This document shows, one piece after another, positions 13,643 through 21,507 of a stretch of 47,998 nucleotides of DNA. Both the position numbers and the translations under genes were made by a program. The stretch lies in contig JANPFV010000006.1 of assembly GCA_031423615.1 (NCBI GenBank), positions 1 to 47,998 of the forward strand. The letters run 5' to 3'. The notes beneath the pieces are model-generated. The model saw nothing but the letters and a program-made list of their open reading frames with translations, was not told where the DNA came from and made no database searches. This DNA comes from JADLGJ01 sp031423615 (GTDB taxonomy: Bacteria; Omnitrophota; Gorgyraeia; Zapsychrales; JANLHA01). How positions within the stretch are numbered: the stretch's first letter is position 1; the number at the start of each line of letters is the position of its first letter.

Positions 13643-15214
13643 ATGCCTAAGCTAACCATTGATGGACAAGAAATAGAAGTCGCAGCCGGAACAACAATCA
13701 TCCAAGCCGCCGACAAACTCGGAATCACGATTCCGCGCTATTGCTACCACGAGGCCTTGCCGGTTTCCGGAAACTGCCGCATCTGCATGGTCGAAGTCGA
13801 AAAAATGCCCAAACTGCAGATCGCCTGTTACACGCCGGTGGCCGAGGGAATGGTCGTTAAAACCACATCGCCTAAGGTTCTCGATGTGCGCAAAACTGTC
13901 TTGGAATTTTTGCTGGTCAATCATCCTCTCGACTGTCCGGTTTGCGATCAGGCCGGTGAATGCAAATTGCAGGATTATTACATGGAGCACGGGAAATATG
14001 ATTCCCGCCTGGATGATGTCAAAGTCAAAAAAGAGAAAAAAGCTATTTCTCTGGGGCCGACGATCATGCTCGATCAGGAACGGTGCATTCTTTGCACCCG
14101 CTGTGTCCGTTTTACCGACACGATTTCCAAAACCCATGACTTCGGTGTTTTTGACCGCGGAGACCATTCGGAATTAGACCTTTATCCCGGCAAAGAACTC
14201 AATAACAATTATTCGGGTAACGTCGCCGACATTTGTCCGGTGGGCGCATTGACCGACAAAGATTTCCGTTTCAAATGCCGCGTCTGGTATTTGGAAAAGA
14301 CCCAGTCGGTCTGTCCCGGTTGCAGCACCGGTTGCAACATCACCGTCGAGTGGGACAAATCGCGTCCGCACCAGCACAAAAAAGCGCGCGTCATGCGTTT
14401 GAAACCACGTCTGAACCCTGACGTCAACAGCTACTGGATGTGCGATGTGGGCCGTTACAATTATCATCCCATCGACGAGAATAGGATCACCGCGCCGCAA
14501 TACAAAAACGATCTGATTTCTTGGCCCTACGCCATTGATACGGTGGCTGCCGCGCTCCAGTCGGTCAAAGATGCGAGTCGTATCGGCGCTATCGCCTCCG
14601 CGCAATTGACCAACGAAGATCTTTTTGCCATTCGTAAGTTTTTCCAAGGAGCTTTAGTCGATTTCAAAGTCCCGGAAAAACCGGGCACGAGCGATGAGCT
14701 TCTTTTAAAAGCCGACCGTAATCCCAACACCGCCGGCGCGAAGGTCATTCTCGCTCCGCAGGACGGGACGACCCAAAAGATTATTGATAAAGCCGTCAAA
14801 GGCGAAATCGATGTTCTCTATGTCTTCAGTCAAGATTTAGTGAAATTGTTCGGTAAAGACGCCGTCGAGCAAATCGCCAAGAAAGTAAAACTTTTTGTTT
14901 ATCAAGGCAGTAACATCAATGACACCTGCTCGTATGCGCATTTGAATTTGCCCAGCACGGTTTACGCGGAAAAAGACGGAACATTTACCAATTTTCAAAA
15001 TCGCGTCCAGCGCATCCGTCCGGCGTTTTTGCCGATGGGTGAGGCCAAGAACGATTGGGACATTTTATCGCTTATCAGTGAAAAATGGGGTACGCCATTC
15101 ACGTATCGCAAGTCGGAAGATGTTTTCAAAGATGTGGCCGCATCCGTCATTCCATTCAGTGGCATGTCGTATCAAAAAATTGGTGATCAGGGAATGGTTT
15201 TGAAGGTGTCATGA
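13643..15214 (+). CDS. nuoG: NADH-quinone oxidoreductase subunit G
   Basis: A 523-residue iron-sulfur subunit. The N-terminal [2Fe-2S] ferredoxin domain has Cys34, Cys45, Cys48 and Cys62. The His-Cys ligated motif (LDCPVCDQAGECKLQDYYMEHG region) and the [4Fe-4S] set CILCTRC with DICPVGAL follow. A further cluster-type motif, CPGCSTGCN, opens the molybdopterin-oxidoreductase-like domain. That domain is short, as in compact NuoG proteins; the Escherichia coli protein is much longer. A long gap containing a repeated nested-palindrome element follows before nuoH. Confidence 0.94.
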   Translation: MPKLTIDGQEIEVAAGTTIIQAADKLGITIPRYCYHEALPVSGNCRICMVEVEKMPKLQIACYTPVAEGMVVKTTSPKVLDVRKTVLEFLLVNHPLDCPVCDQAGECKLQDYYMEHGKYDSRLDDVKVKKEKKAISLGPTIMLDQERCILCTRCVRFTDTISKTHDFGVFDRGDHSELDLYPGKELNNNYSGNVADICPVGALTDKDFRFKCRVWYLEKTQSVCPGCSTGCNITVEWDKSRPHQHKKARVMRLKPRLNPDVNSYWMCDVGRYNYHPIDENRITAPQYKNDLISWPYAIDTVAAALQSVKDASRIGAIASAQLTNEDLFAIRKFFQGALVDFKVPEKPGTSDELLLKADRNPNTAGAKVILAPQDGTTQKIIDKAVKGEIDVLYVFSQDLVKLFGKDAVEQIAKKVKLFVYQGSNINDTCSYAHLNLPSTVYAEKDGTFTNFQNRVQRIRPAFLPMGEAKNDWDILSLISEKWGTPFTYRKSEDVFKDVAASVIPFSGMSYQKIGDQGMVLKVS

Positions 15215-15254
15215 TAAAACTATTGTGATCGCTTCTTTATAGAATGATTTTGGG

Positions 15255-15390
15255 GGTAAGTTTTATTGATTCGACGAGTCCTTTTTAGGTGAATAGCGCC
15301 ATAGAGGCGCAAAACAAATGAGCCTCAAAAGGGCTCGTCGGATCAGCAAGCATCAATCCTAACAATAGATTAAAACTTGCCCATCGCGGT
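15255..15390 (+). repeat. ~130-bp nested inverted-repeat element, copy 1
   Basis: An inner 19-base inverted repeat (15267-15285 TGATTCGACGAGTCCTTTT; 15327-15345) pairs with two mismatches. A perfect GCGCC-ATAGA-GGCGC hairpin (15296-15310) lies inside it. Ends: GTAAGTTTT (15256-15264) and AAAACTTGCCCAT (15372-15384). Copies at 25850-25990 (same strand) and 43436-43574 (opposite strand) share sequence over the whole length. Here it splits nuoG from nuoH. Confidence 0.9.
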
Positions 15391-15432
15391 ATTGAATAAA
15401 ATTTTAAGCCAGATGAAGGAACAGTCAACAAC

Positions 15433-16521
15433 GTGGATATCATTGCCGTTTTAATTAAATTTATTCTTGCCGCTGTCACGATTGTCGTCGTGTTCAGCAT
15501 TGCCGGGCTTTTGACCTGGGTTGAGCGCAAGCAGAGCGCGGTGATGCAAGACCGCATCGGGGCCAACCGCGCGGCGATTTTTGGGATTACCGCGTTCGGA
15601 CTTTTTCATGCCATTGCCGACGTCTTGAAAATGTTATCGAAGGAAGAATTTATTCCGGCGGGCGCGAATAAATTTTTATTTAACTTGGCGCCGTATTTGT
15701 CCGTCACGTTCGCATTAGTCGGCTTTGCCGCGATCCCGTTTGGGAATCAACTGATCTGGGGTGATCGCGTCATTGAATTGCAAGCGGCCAACATCAATGT
15801 TGCCTTGATTTTTGTTTTCGCCATGATGTCCATGGGTGTTTACGGGGTTGTTCTCGCCGGTTTTTCGTCTAACAATAACTATGCATTTTTAGGCGGAATG
15901 CGGGGAGCGGCGCAAATGATCGCTTATGAAGTCACCATGGGTGCGGCAATCATGGGCATCATTATGGTTTTTAATACGCTGGATTTGCAGCAAATTGTCC
16001 GGGCCCAAGGAGCTTATCTTTTTGGCGGATGGCTGCCTAAGTGGGGCGTCTTCTGCCAGCCGCTTGCGTTCATTCTTTTCTTGACCGCGGCGACCGCCGA
16101 AACCAAACGGACTCCGTTTGACCTTCCTGAGGGTGAATCGGAAATCATCGGTTATTTCGTCGAATACAGCGGCATGAAATTTGGGATGTTTTTCTTGGCG
16201 GATTTGATTGAAACGGTTTTAGTCGCCGCGCTCATGACCACATTGTTTCTTGGCGGCTGGCAAGTTCTTTATCTTTTTCCTGACGGATTTCATTTTCCGT
16301 GGGGAAGTTTTATCGCCCTGCCCAACATCGCGGTGGCGATCCTAGGCATGGTGGCTTTTATTATCAAGCTGAGCTTTTTTATTTGGTTACTTATGACGGT
16401 GCGTTGGACCTTGCCCCGTTTTCGCTACGATCAGTTGATGCGTTTGGGATGGAAAATTCTTTTACCCGCATCCTTGGTCAATATCGCCGTCACCGCGATT
16501 ATTCTTACTTTATTGAGGTAA
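15433..16521 (+). CDS. nuoH: NADH-quinone oxidoreductase subunit H
   Basis: A 362-residue, eight-helix membrane subunit that links the quinone cavity to the membrane arm. Family landmarks are LLTWVERKQSAVMQDRIGANR near the N-terminus, GGMRGAAQMIAYEV, and TKRTPFDLPEGESEIIGYFVEYSG with its conserved acidic residues. The start is a GTG at 15433 with GAAGGA at 15415-15420 as the ribosome binding site. It follows a 218-base gap that contains the repeated element, so it may be less tightly linked to nuoG than the genes before it. Confidence 0.95.
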   Translation: MDIIAVLIKFILAAVTIVVVFSIAGLLTWVERKQSAVMQDRIGANRAAIFGITAFGLFHAIADVLKMLSKEEFIPAGANKFLFNLAPYLSVTFALVGFAAIPFGNQLIWGDRVIELQAANINVALIFVFAMMSMGVYGVVLAGFSSNNNYAFLGGMRGAAQMIAYEVTMGAAIMGIIMVFNTLDLQQIVRAQGAYLFGGWLPKWGVFCQPLAFILFLTAATAETKRTPFDLPEGESEIIGYFVEYSGMKFGMFFLADLIETVLVAALMTTLFLGGWQVLYLFPDGFHFPWGSFIALPNIAVAILGMVAFIIKLSFFIWLLMTVRWTLPRFRYDQLMRLGWKILLPASLVNIAVTAIILTLLR

Positions 16522-16523
16522 AT

Positions 16524-17123
16524 ATGGAAAACCCGCAACAGAAGCGCCAAGAACTGGAAAAATATTTTGATGCCCAAAGCCCCTTCGCTTTATTTCGCGT
16601 CGCGCAAATGAAGCGCTCCTGGCAAAAGCCTAACCGCCGCGAATTATCGTGGTGGGAAAATACCTATATACCGTCGGTGGCATCGGGTTTGTGGCTGACA
16701 TCGAAACATTTTTTTTATAATTTCTTTTTTCACATTTTGCATCTTTTCGGTCTTTTTAAAAATGTCAAAGCGGCCGTGACGTTTGAGTATCCCGAGAAGC
16801 CCCGCCCGTTAGCGGCCCGCGCCAGAACGCGTCACCGTTTGACCAAGAGGGAAGACGGTTCCCCCCGCTGTGTCGCTTGCATGATGTGCGAAACCGTTTG
16901 CCCCGCGCGCTGTATCGAAATCACCGCCGCAGAACATCCTGACCCCAACATCGAGAAATATCCTGCGGAATTCATTCTTGATCTCGGCAAATGTGTTTAC
17001 TGCGGCTTTTGCGTCGAGGTTTGTCCGGAAGATGCCATCCGCATGGACACGCAAAGGCTTGACATCGCCGAATATACCCGCGAAAGTATGATTTATAATA
17101 AAGAACGTTTGTTGAACGGATAA
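16524..17123 (+). CDS. nuoI: NADH-quinone oxidoreductase subunit I
   Basis: A 199-residue ferredoxin-like subunit carrying two [4Fe-4S] clusters (N6a and N6b). The ligand sets are CVACMMCETVCPARC and CVYCGFCVEVCPEDA, in the standard C-x2-C-x2-C-x3-C spacing. The frame is open far upstream through nuoH, but ATG 16524, two bases after the nuoH stop, fits. The N-terminal 75 residues form an amphipathic extension (KYFDAQSPFALFRVAQMKR). This is the last gene of the rightward nuo block; nuoJ is not downstream but more than 8 kb away on the other strand. Confidence 0.95.
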   Translation: MENPQQKRQELEKYFDAQSPFALFRVAQMKRSWQKPNRRELSWWENTYIPSVASGLWLTSKHFFYNFFFHILHLFGLFKNVKAAVTFEYPEKPRPLAARARTRHRLTKREDGSPRCVACMMCETVCPARCIEITAAEHPDPNIEKYPAEFILDLGKCVYCGFCVEVCPEDAIRMDTQRLDIAEYTRESMIYNKERLLNG

Positions 17124-17132
17124 ATCTGCACC

Positions 17133-18233
17133 ATGGTTTTTATTTTTTCCCTGCTTCTCATCGGCGGAATGCTTTCGGGACAATTTCTGGATTTGTCCCA
17201 TTGGCATGGAATTATTTCTTTTATCACCTCACTGTGCCTGTCTTACATCATGATTGAGGTGGGGATTGAATTTTCCGTCGAGAAGAGAACTTTTTCCAGC
17301 TATGGCCTTGATACCCTGATTGCTACGGGCGCGGCCTTGTTTCCCGCTTTGTTATGGATTGGATATTTTTTATTGATCATCCACACCCATTGGCAAGCGG
17401 CGCTGTTAGCCGGGCTTTCGTCCGCGCCTACATCTGCCGGTGTGCTGTTCGCGATGATGTCTGCGGCCGGGTTGGGAGCGACCTGGGTTTTTCAAAAAGC
17501 CCGTATTTTGGCTGTGTTAGACGATCTGGTCGCCGTTCTTCTTTTGACTCCGCTGGAAATTGTGATCCACGGATTTGAGTGGAAATCGCTCCTCTCATTG
17601 GTTTTGGTAGGATTTTTTATTTTCTCGGCTTTCCGCTGGCAAAACGGCCTTAAGCTTCCGCTTAATCGGACCCTGTTTGTTTTTTATTCATTCGCTTTAA
17701 CGGCCATTATTTTTATTTTCAGCAAGCTCACCCACATTCATTTGGAAGTTCTCATTCCGGCCTTTGCGTTTGGCTGTGTCCTGCGTTTGTCGCCGGACTG
17801 GCATGGTGAGGCTGAAGGCGTGAGCAAAGGGCTTTCCATGGACACGATCATTAAAGGATTATTTATGTTTATGGTTGGCTTAAGTTTGCCAAAGATTGAG
17901 ACCGGTTCGGTTTCATGGGGAGTGACCGCGGGTCACATTATTATATTGACGGTTTTAGCTAATCTGGGTAAGTTCTTCTTAGTGTTCTGTTACAAGAAGG
18001 AAGCGAGTTTAAAGGAACGGATGGCCTTGGGTGTGGCCATGTTCCCTCGTGGTGAAGTCGGCGCCGCCGTTCTTTTGATCGGGGTTGGCTACGGCTTGAG
18101 CGGTTTTTCCAACACCCTTGCCATTCTCAGCCTCGCCCTTAACCTTGTTCTCACCGGCGCGTTTATCTGGATCGTCATCAAATTATTGCGTAAGGCAGAG
18201 AGGGACGGAGCCCGATTATTTCAATCTGCATGA
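17133..18233 (+). CDS. CPA2-type cation:proton antiporter
   Basis: A 366-residue integral membrane protein of the Na+/H+ exchanger (CPA2) superfamily with about 11 transmembrane segments. The conserved core is present: an early acidic pair region (IMIEVGIEFSV), the unwound-helix segment ILAVLDDLVAVLLL with the Asp-Asp pair typical of electrogenic exchangers, and FPRGEVGAAVLLIGVGYGLS near the C-terminus. It should exchange Na+ or K+ for protons. It starts nine bases after nuoI and is probably transcribed with the operon, in the place where nuoJ would normally be. A functional link to the proton-motive force is likely. The cation cannot be told from sequence. Confidence 0.85.
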   Translation: MVFIFSLLLIGGMLSGQFLDLSHWHGIISFITSLCLSYIMIEVGIEFSVEKRTFSSYGLDTLIATGAALFPALLWIGYFLLIIHTHWQAALLAGLSSAPTSAGVLFAMMSAAGLGATWVFQKARILAVLDDLVAVLLLTPLEIVIHGFEWKSLLSLVLVGFFIFSAFRWQNGLKLPLNRTLFVFYSFALTAIIFIFSKLTHIHLEVLIPAFAFGCVLRLSPDWHGEAEGVSKGLSMDTIIKGLFMFMVGLSLPKIETGSVSWGVTAGHIIILTVLANLGKFFLVFCYKKEASLKERMALGVAMFPRGEVGAAVLLIGVGYGLSGFSNTLAILSLALNLVLTGAFIWIVIKLLRKAERDGARLFQSA

Positions 18234-18291
18234 AATCCAATTTTTTTCTTAGCAGGCTCATTGGGGGATAATATCAATTGTCGAATGGGTT

Positions 18292-18328
18292 CAAAAAAAA
18301 CCGTAAACGGGCGGTCATATTTTTTTCC
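18292..18328. terminator. Bidirectional terminator between the antiporter gene and lexA
   Basis: A short stem (ACCG at 18300-18303 with CGGT at 18312-18315) is flanked by a run of eight A on the left and by a T-rich run (18319-18327) on the right. It therefore can act for both converging genes. Confidence 0.45.
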
Positions 18329-18363
18329 ATTTGGGACATTTCGTCCTCGGTCGAAGGAGTAGA

Positions 18364-18969
18364 TTATTTGCCGAGTTTTCGAATCACCGTCAGGACAATG
18401 CCAATGATAGAGAATTCTGATGTGAGTAAGATGGGGTTGTACTTGGGGTTGGCAGGAACGAGATAATATTTACCGCCGATTTTTTTCAAATATTTGACGG
18501 TGGCTTCTTCGCCAGAAACAGCCACAACGATTTCGCCCGCTTCGGCCACACTTTGCGAACGCACGACAACCAAATCGTGCGGCATGATCCCGGCATCGAC
18601 CATGCTGTCGCCTTTGACCCGCAGTCCAAAGATATCCACTCCCGAAAAAATCATATCATCCAGATTCAAGTATTCATCAATGTTTTCTACGGCGAGTGTT
18701 GGCATCCCGGCTTGTACGGTCCCAATGAGCGGAATAGAAAAGATGTTTTTTTTGATGATTTCAATGGCGCGGCTTTTATTTTCGGTGATTTTGAGGAATC
18801 CTTTTTGCACCAGGGCCTGCAAATGATCCTGCACCGATCCGACGGAGGCGAAGCCAAAATGCGCGGCGATTTCGCGCAGGCTCGGCGGGAGCTGCCGGCT
18901 TTTGATTTCGTTATAAATAAAACGGAGGACGTCACGTTGTTTCTTGGTCAAGGTTGACAAATTATTCAT
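18364..18969 (-). CDS. lexA: LexA repressor
   Basis: A 201-residue LexA, the SOS-response repressor and self-cleaving protease. The N-terminal winged helix (LTKKQRDVLRFIYNEI, LPPSLREIAAHFGF, SVQDHLQALVQKG) binds DNA. The cleavage site is Ala-Gly in GTVQAGMP. The catalytic Ser is in KGDSMVDAG and the Lys in EEATVKYLKK. The frame is open upstream, but ATG 18969 gives the family N-terminus. There is no ribosome binding site, and the inferred -10 lies only seven bases before the ATG, so the message may be leaderless. The promoter overlaps a palindromic operator shared with the divergent gene. Confidence 0.95.
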   Translation of the reverse strand: MNNLSTLTKKQRDVLRFIYNEIKSRQLPPSLREIAAHFGFASVGSVQDHLQALVQKGFLKITENKSRAIEIIKKNIFSIPLIGTVQAGMPTLAVENIDEYLNLDDMIFSGVDIFGLRVKGDSMVDAGIMPHDLVVVRSQSVAEAGEIVVAVSGEEATVKYLKKIGGKYYLVPANPKYNPILLTSEFSIIGIVLTVIRKLGK

Positions 18970-19006
18970 AGGGTGTATACTACCGTACAAATGTACAGTA
19001 TACAAG
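18954..19006. promoter_or_regulatory. Divergent promoters with LexA-box-like palindrome
   Basis: Rightward promoter: TTGACA (18954-18959), 16 bases, TATACT (18976-18981). Leftward, for lexA: TTGTAT (complement of 19000-19005), 17 bases, TAGTAT (complement of 18977-18982). Between them lies GTAC-AAAT-GTAC (18985-18996) flanked by TGTATACT (18974-18981) and AGTATACA (18997-19004). LexA normally represses itself, so this palindrome is the likely LexA site; it would also control the gene to the right. Confidence 0.7.
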
Positions 19007-19036
19007 AATAATTTTAATATTTTGAGGCCATACCCC

Positions 19037-19435
19037 ATGACAAAGAAATCCCGCGCCGCTCTCGAAGCTGAAAACAAACTCCTGCGAAAGTACAAAGTTT
19101 CTGAATCTATAGCCAATGTGATGAATACGGTGATCAAATGGAGCGCGCTGGTGTGGATCGTGAAATATGGTTATTTAAGTATCCTAGCTTTGGCGGGACA
19201 AATCACCAAAGCGGACTTGGGCGTAAACTTATTAGCGAATGAGGCTTTCGCCAAGGTTGTGGCGGTCATTTTTGCGTTTGGAGGAATTGGATATGGATTG
19301 AATGAACGGCGGTTGCGCAAAAATACGGTAGAAGGTTTGAGTAGTCGGGTACAAGAATTGGAAGGCATGGTCGATGAAAGCCGCAGTTCCAGTCAATTAA
19401 CCCCGCGTGGTGACACGCATCCCAAGGACATCTGA
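19037..19435 (+). CDS. Small membrane protein divergent from lexA, function unknown
   Basis: A 132-residue protein that I do not recognise. After a charged N-terminus (TKKSRAALEAENKLLRKY) it has two hydrophobic segments (about residues 33-55 and 70-88). It then has a short coiled coil (NTVEGLSSRVQELEGMVDES) and a polar tail. ATG 19037 has TGAGG at good distance. It is transcribed from a strong promoter overlapping the LexA-like palindrome, so SOS control is likely. Its stop overlaps the next gene's ATG by one base, making a two-gene membrane-protein operon. Confidence 0.75.
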   Translation: MTKKSRAALEAENKLLRKYKVSESIANVMNTVIKWSALVWIVKYGYLSILALAGQITKADLGVNLLANEAFAKVVAVIFAFGGIGYGLNERRLRKNTVEGLSSRVQELEGMVDESRSSSQLTPRGDTHPKDI

Positions 19436-19995
19436 TGCCTCATGATCACATAATAAATATGTTTTTTTCAACAATCTCTCTGGTTGGGATATGGTTTTTA
19501 TTTATTTTGCACCGAAAATATTCCATTGACCGGTTTCGTGAGGAAATGTTTCGCCTGCGCGATGAGGTATTCAATTATGCCGAGTCTGGTGAGATTGATT
19601 TTAATAGCCAGGCTTATGGTCTTTTGCGCACAGCCGCCAACGGGTTTATCCGTTTCGCGCATAAATTGAGTGTACTGCAGATGATTTTGTTTTATTTTTC
19701 GGTAAAGAATTTCAAATTGATCGATACCAAGGACTCCTTCGATGAGAAATGGGCGAAGAGTTTGGAAGGGTTTAACGATGAAAAAGCTAAAACGCTTAAA
19801 GAATATAAATTGCGGATGAGCTTGCTCGTTATAAAACATATTGTTTTTAGTTCACCTCCCTTGTTGTTAACGATCATTTTTCCGCTCATCACCTGCTTTG
19901 CGATCAAATACGCATTGAGCAACTTTGTGCGCGTTCTTAAAACTCCCCTTAACGATATCAATTCTGCCGCCTTCGCATATGGCGGAAGCTGTTAA
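19435..19995 (+). CDS. Membrane protein, second gene of the lexA-divergent pair
   Basis: A 186-residue protein without recognised family. One transmembrane helix lies at about residues 8-25 (FFSTISLVGIWFLFILHRKY), and one or two more near residues 130-160 (IVFSSPPLLLTIIFPLITC). Between them is a long, charged, helical cytoplasmic-type region rich in Arg, Glu and Lys (FREEMFRLRDEVFNYAE, FDEKWAKSLEGFNDEKAKTLKEYK). It overlaps the previous gene by one base (TGATG). Co-expression with a two-helix coiled-coil partner suggests a membrane complex. DNA-damage induction is inferred only from the promoter. Confidence 0.72.
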   Translation: MPHDHIINMFFSTISLVGIWFLFILHRKYSIDRFREEMFRLRDEVFNYAESGEIDFNSQAYGLLRTAANGFIRFAHKLSVLQMILFYFSVKNFKLIDTKDSFDEKWAKSLEGFNDEKAKTLKEYKLRMSLLVIKHIVFSSPPLLLTIIFPLITCFAIKYALSNFVRVLKTPLNDINSAAFAYGGSC

Positions 19996-20041
19996 AGTTT
20001 TCCTCGGGATATCCCACCGAACAGTTTTTTAAAAACCAAAA

Positions 20042-21490
20042 TTAAAGATGGGCGAGGGACATGCCTTTGACGGCGGTCATGGCCGCGTCAAAGAAAGGTC
20101 CTTGGAATATACCCATGCTGATCATGGCGGTCATTCCCGCAATCAACACAATACGCAGGGGTGTGGAGACGAAAATTGTTTGCGAGGAGTGGGGCGGGTC
20201 AACAAAAATTTTTTTAACGATCATAAGGTAGTAGTACAAGGAGATCACAATATTGACACTTGCGATTAAGGCCAGCCAGAGAAACCCGCTTTGGATCGTC
20301 GCCATGAGTAAAGCAAATTTTCCGAAAAACCCCGCCAAAGGCGGCAGACCCGCCAAAGAAACCAACGCTAACAAGAGAGTTCCCGCTAAAATTCCGGAAC
20401 GCTGGGACAATCCCGCATAATCTGAAATGTCATCACTTTTTATTACATTCGAAAATAAAATAATGACCAGAAAAGCCGTCAAGTTGGTGAATAAATATCC
20501 CAGCAGATAAAAATTCATGGCTGAAACTCCCATCGCTGTTCCTGCGGCCGCGCCCATTAATAAATAACCGGCATGACTGATGCTGGAATAACCCAGCAGC
20601 CGCTTGATGTTTGTTTGGAACATGGCGACGAGATTTCCGTAAGTCATGGCGACGGCGGAAAGTCCGGCCAGCACCCAGCTGAATTCCATGTGCCAGGGGC
20701 CGAAGATTCCAAAGAAAAGGCGGATAAGAATGATAAATCCCGCAGCCTTGGATCCCACGGACAAAAGCGCGGTGACCGGAGTCGGGGCTCCCTGATAAAC
20801 ATCCGGCACCCACATATGAAACGGGACCGCGGCAATTTTAAAACCCACTGCGGAGAAAATCAGGGCGATTGCAAAAAGGATCATCGGTGACATGGCGTGT
20901 GTGGCGACATACCCATGGATCACATCAAACCGTGTGGAATGGGTGATGCCATAAAGAAAGCTGATTCCGTATAATAAAAATCCCGATGACAAAGCCCCGA
21001 GAATCAAATATTTCATGCCGGCTTCGAGGGAGAGTTTGTCGCTTTTTAAATAAGCGGTCATGACATAGAGCGAGATGGTCAGGATTTCGAGCGAGATAAA
21101 AAGAATCAGGAAATCGGCGGCCGAAGCGATCAAGGACATGCCGAGTAAGGCAAGCCATAACAACAGATAAAATGCGTTTCGCCGTTTCCCAAGAGTCTTG
21201 AAAAACTGTTGGGTCATGATGAAAATAAAAACCATGGTGACAAGAAAGAATCCTTTGAAAAACCAAGCGAGCGAATCCATGACCAAGGTTCCGCCGAAAG
21301 TGAGTCCGGTCACATTGTGCTGGGTCAGCCAAAAGCCGATCAAGCCGAAGATCGACCCAAAACTGATCATGCCGAGCCAGTCTTTTTTTGTTCCTTTAGG
21401 CAAAATAATATCCAATACGATCAAAACGACTAAAGTGAACGTGATAAGGATTTCAAGGGAAATAATATTCCAGTTGATAATGGGTAACAT
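20042..21490 (-). CDS. nuoN: NADH-quinone oxidoreductase subunit N
   Basis: A 482-residue, 14-helix antiporter-like proton-pumping subunit of complex I. Core motifs include ISLEILTISLYVMTAYLKSD with the conserved Glu, GFKIAAVPFHMWVPDVYQGAPTPVTA with the key Lys, and LLGYSSISHAGYLLMG. It is the last gene of the leftward block nuoJKLMN and starts 17 bases after nuoM. It ends 46 bases from the converging membrane-protein gene. That short gap has GGGATATCCC and an A/T-rich stretch but no convincing terminator. Confidence 0.95.
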   Translation of the reverse strand: MLPIINWNIISLEILITFTLVVLIVLDIILPKGTKKDWLGMISFGSIFGLIGFWLTQHNVTGLTFGGTLVMDSLAWFFKGFFLVTMVFIFIMTQQFFKTLGKRRNAFYLLLWLALLGMSLIASAADFLILFISLEILTISLYVMTAYLKSDKLSLEAGMKYLILGALSSGFLLYGISFLYGITHSTRFDVIHGYVATHAMSPMILFAIALIFSAVGFKIAAVPFHMWVPDVYQGAPTPVTALLSVGSKAAGFIILIRLFFGIFGPWHMEFSWVLAGLSAVAMTYGNLVAMFQTNIKRLLGYSSISHAGYLLMGAAAGTAMGVSAMNFYLLGYLFTNLTAFLVIILFSNVIKSDDISDYAGLSQRSGILAGTLLLALVSLAGLPPLAGFFGKFALLMATIQSGFLWLALIASVNIVISLYYYLMIVKKIFVDPPHSSQTIFVSTPLRIVLIAGMTAMISMGIFQGPFFDAAMTAVKGMSLAHL

Positions 21491-21507
21491 AGTTTTATCC
21501 GTGACAA

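Noticed and set aside
9982..14799. Many long antisense and alternative-frame ORFs inside nuoC to nuoG
   Set aside because: They are shadows of strongly conserved complex I genes; none has a ribosome binding site or a recognisable domain.
15271..15345. GACGAGTCC / CTGA-like pieces of the repeated element as a hammerhead ribozyme
   Set aside because: The conserved CUGANGA and GAAA core does not occur in the needed order in any of the three copies.
18974..19004. A classical E. coli (CTGT-N8-ACAG) or Bacillus (GAAC-N4-GTTC) LexA box
   Set aside because: Neither consensus is present; the palindrome is of a GTAC-N4-GTAC type, so LexA binding here rests on position, not on a known motif.
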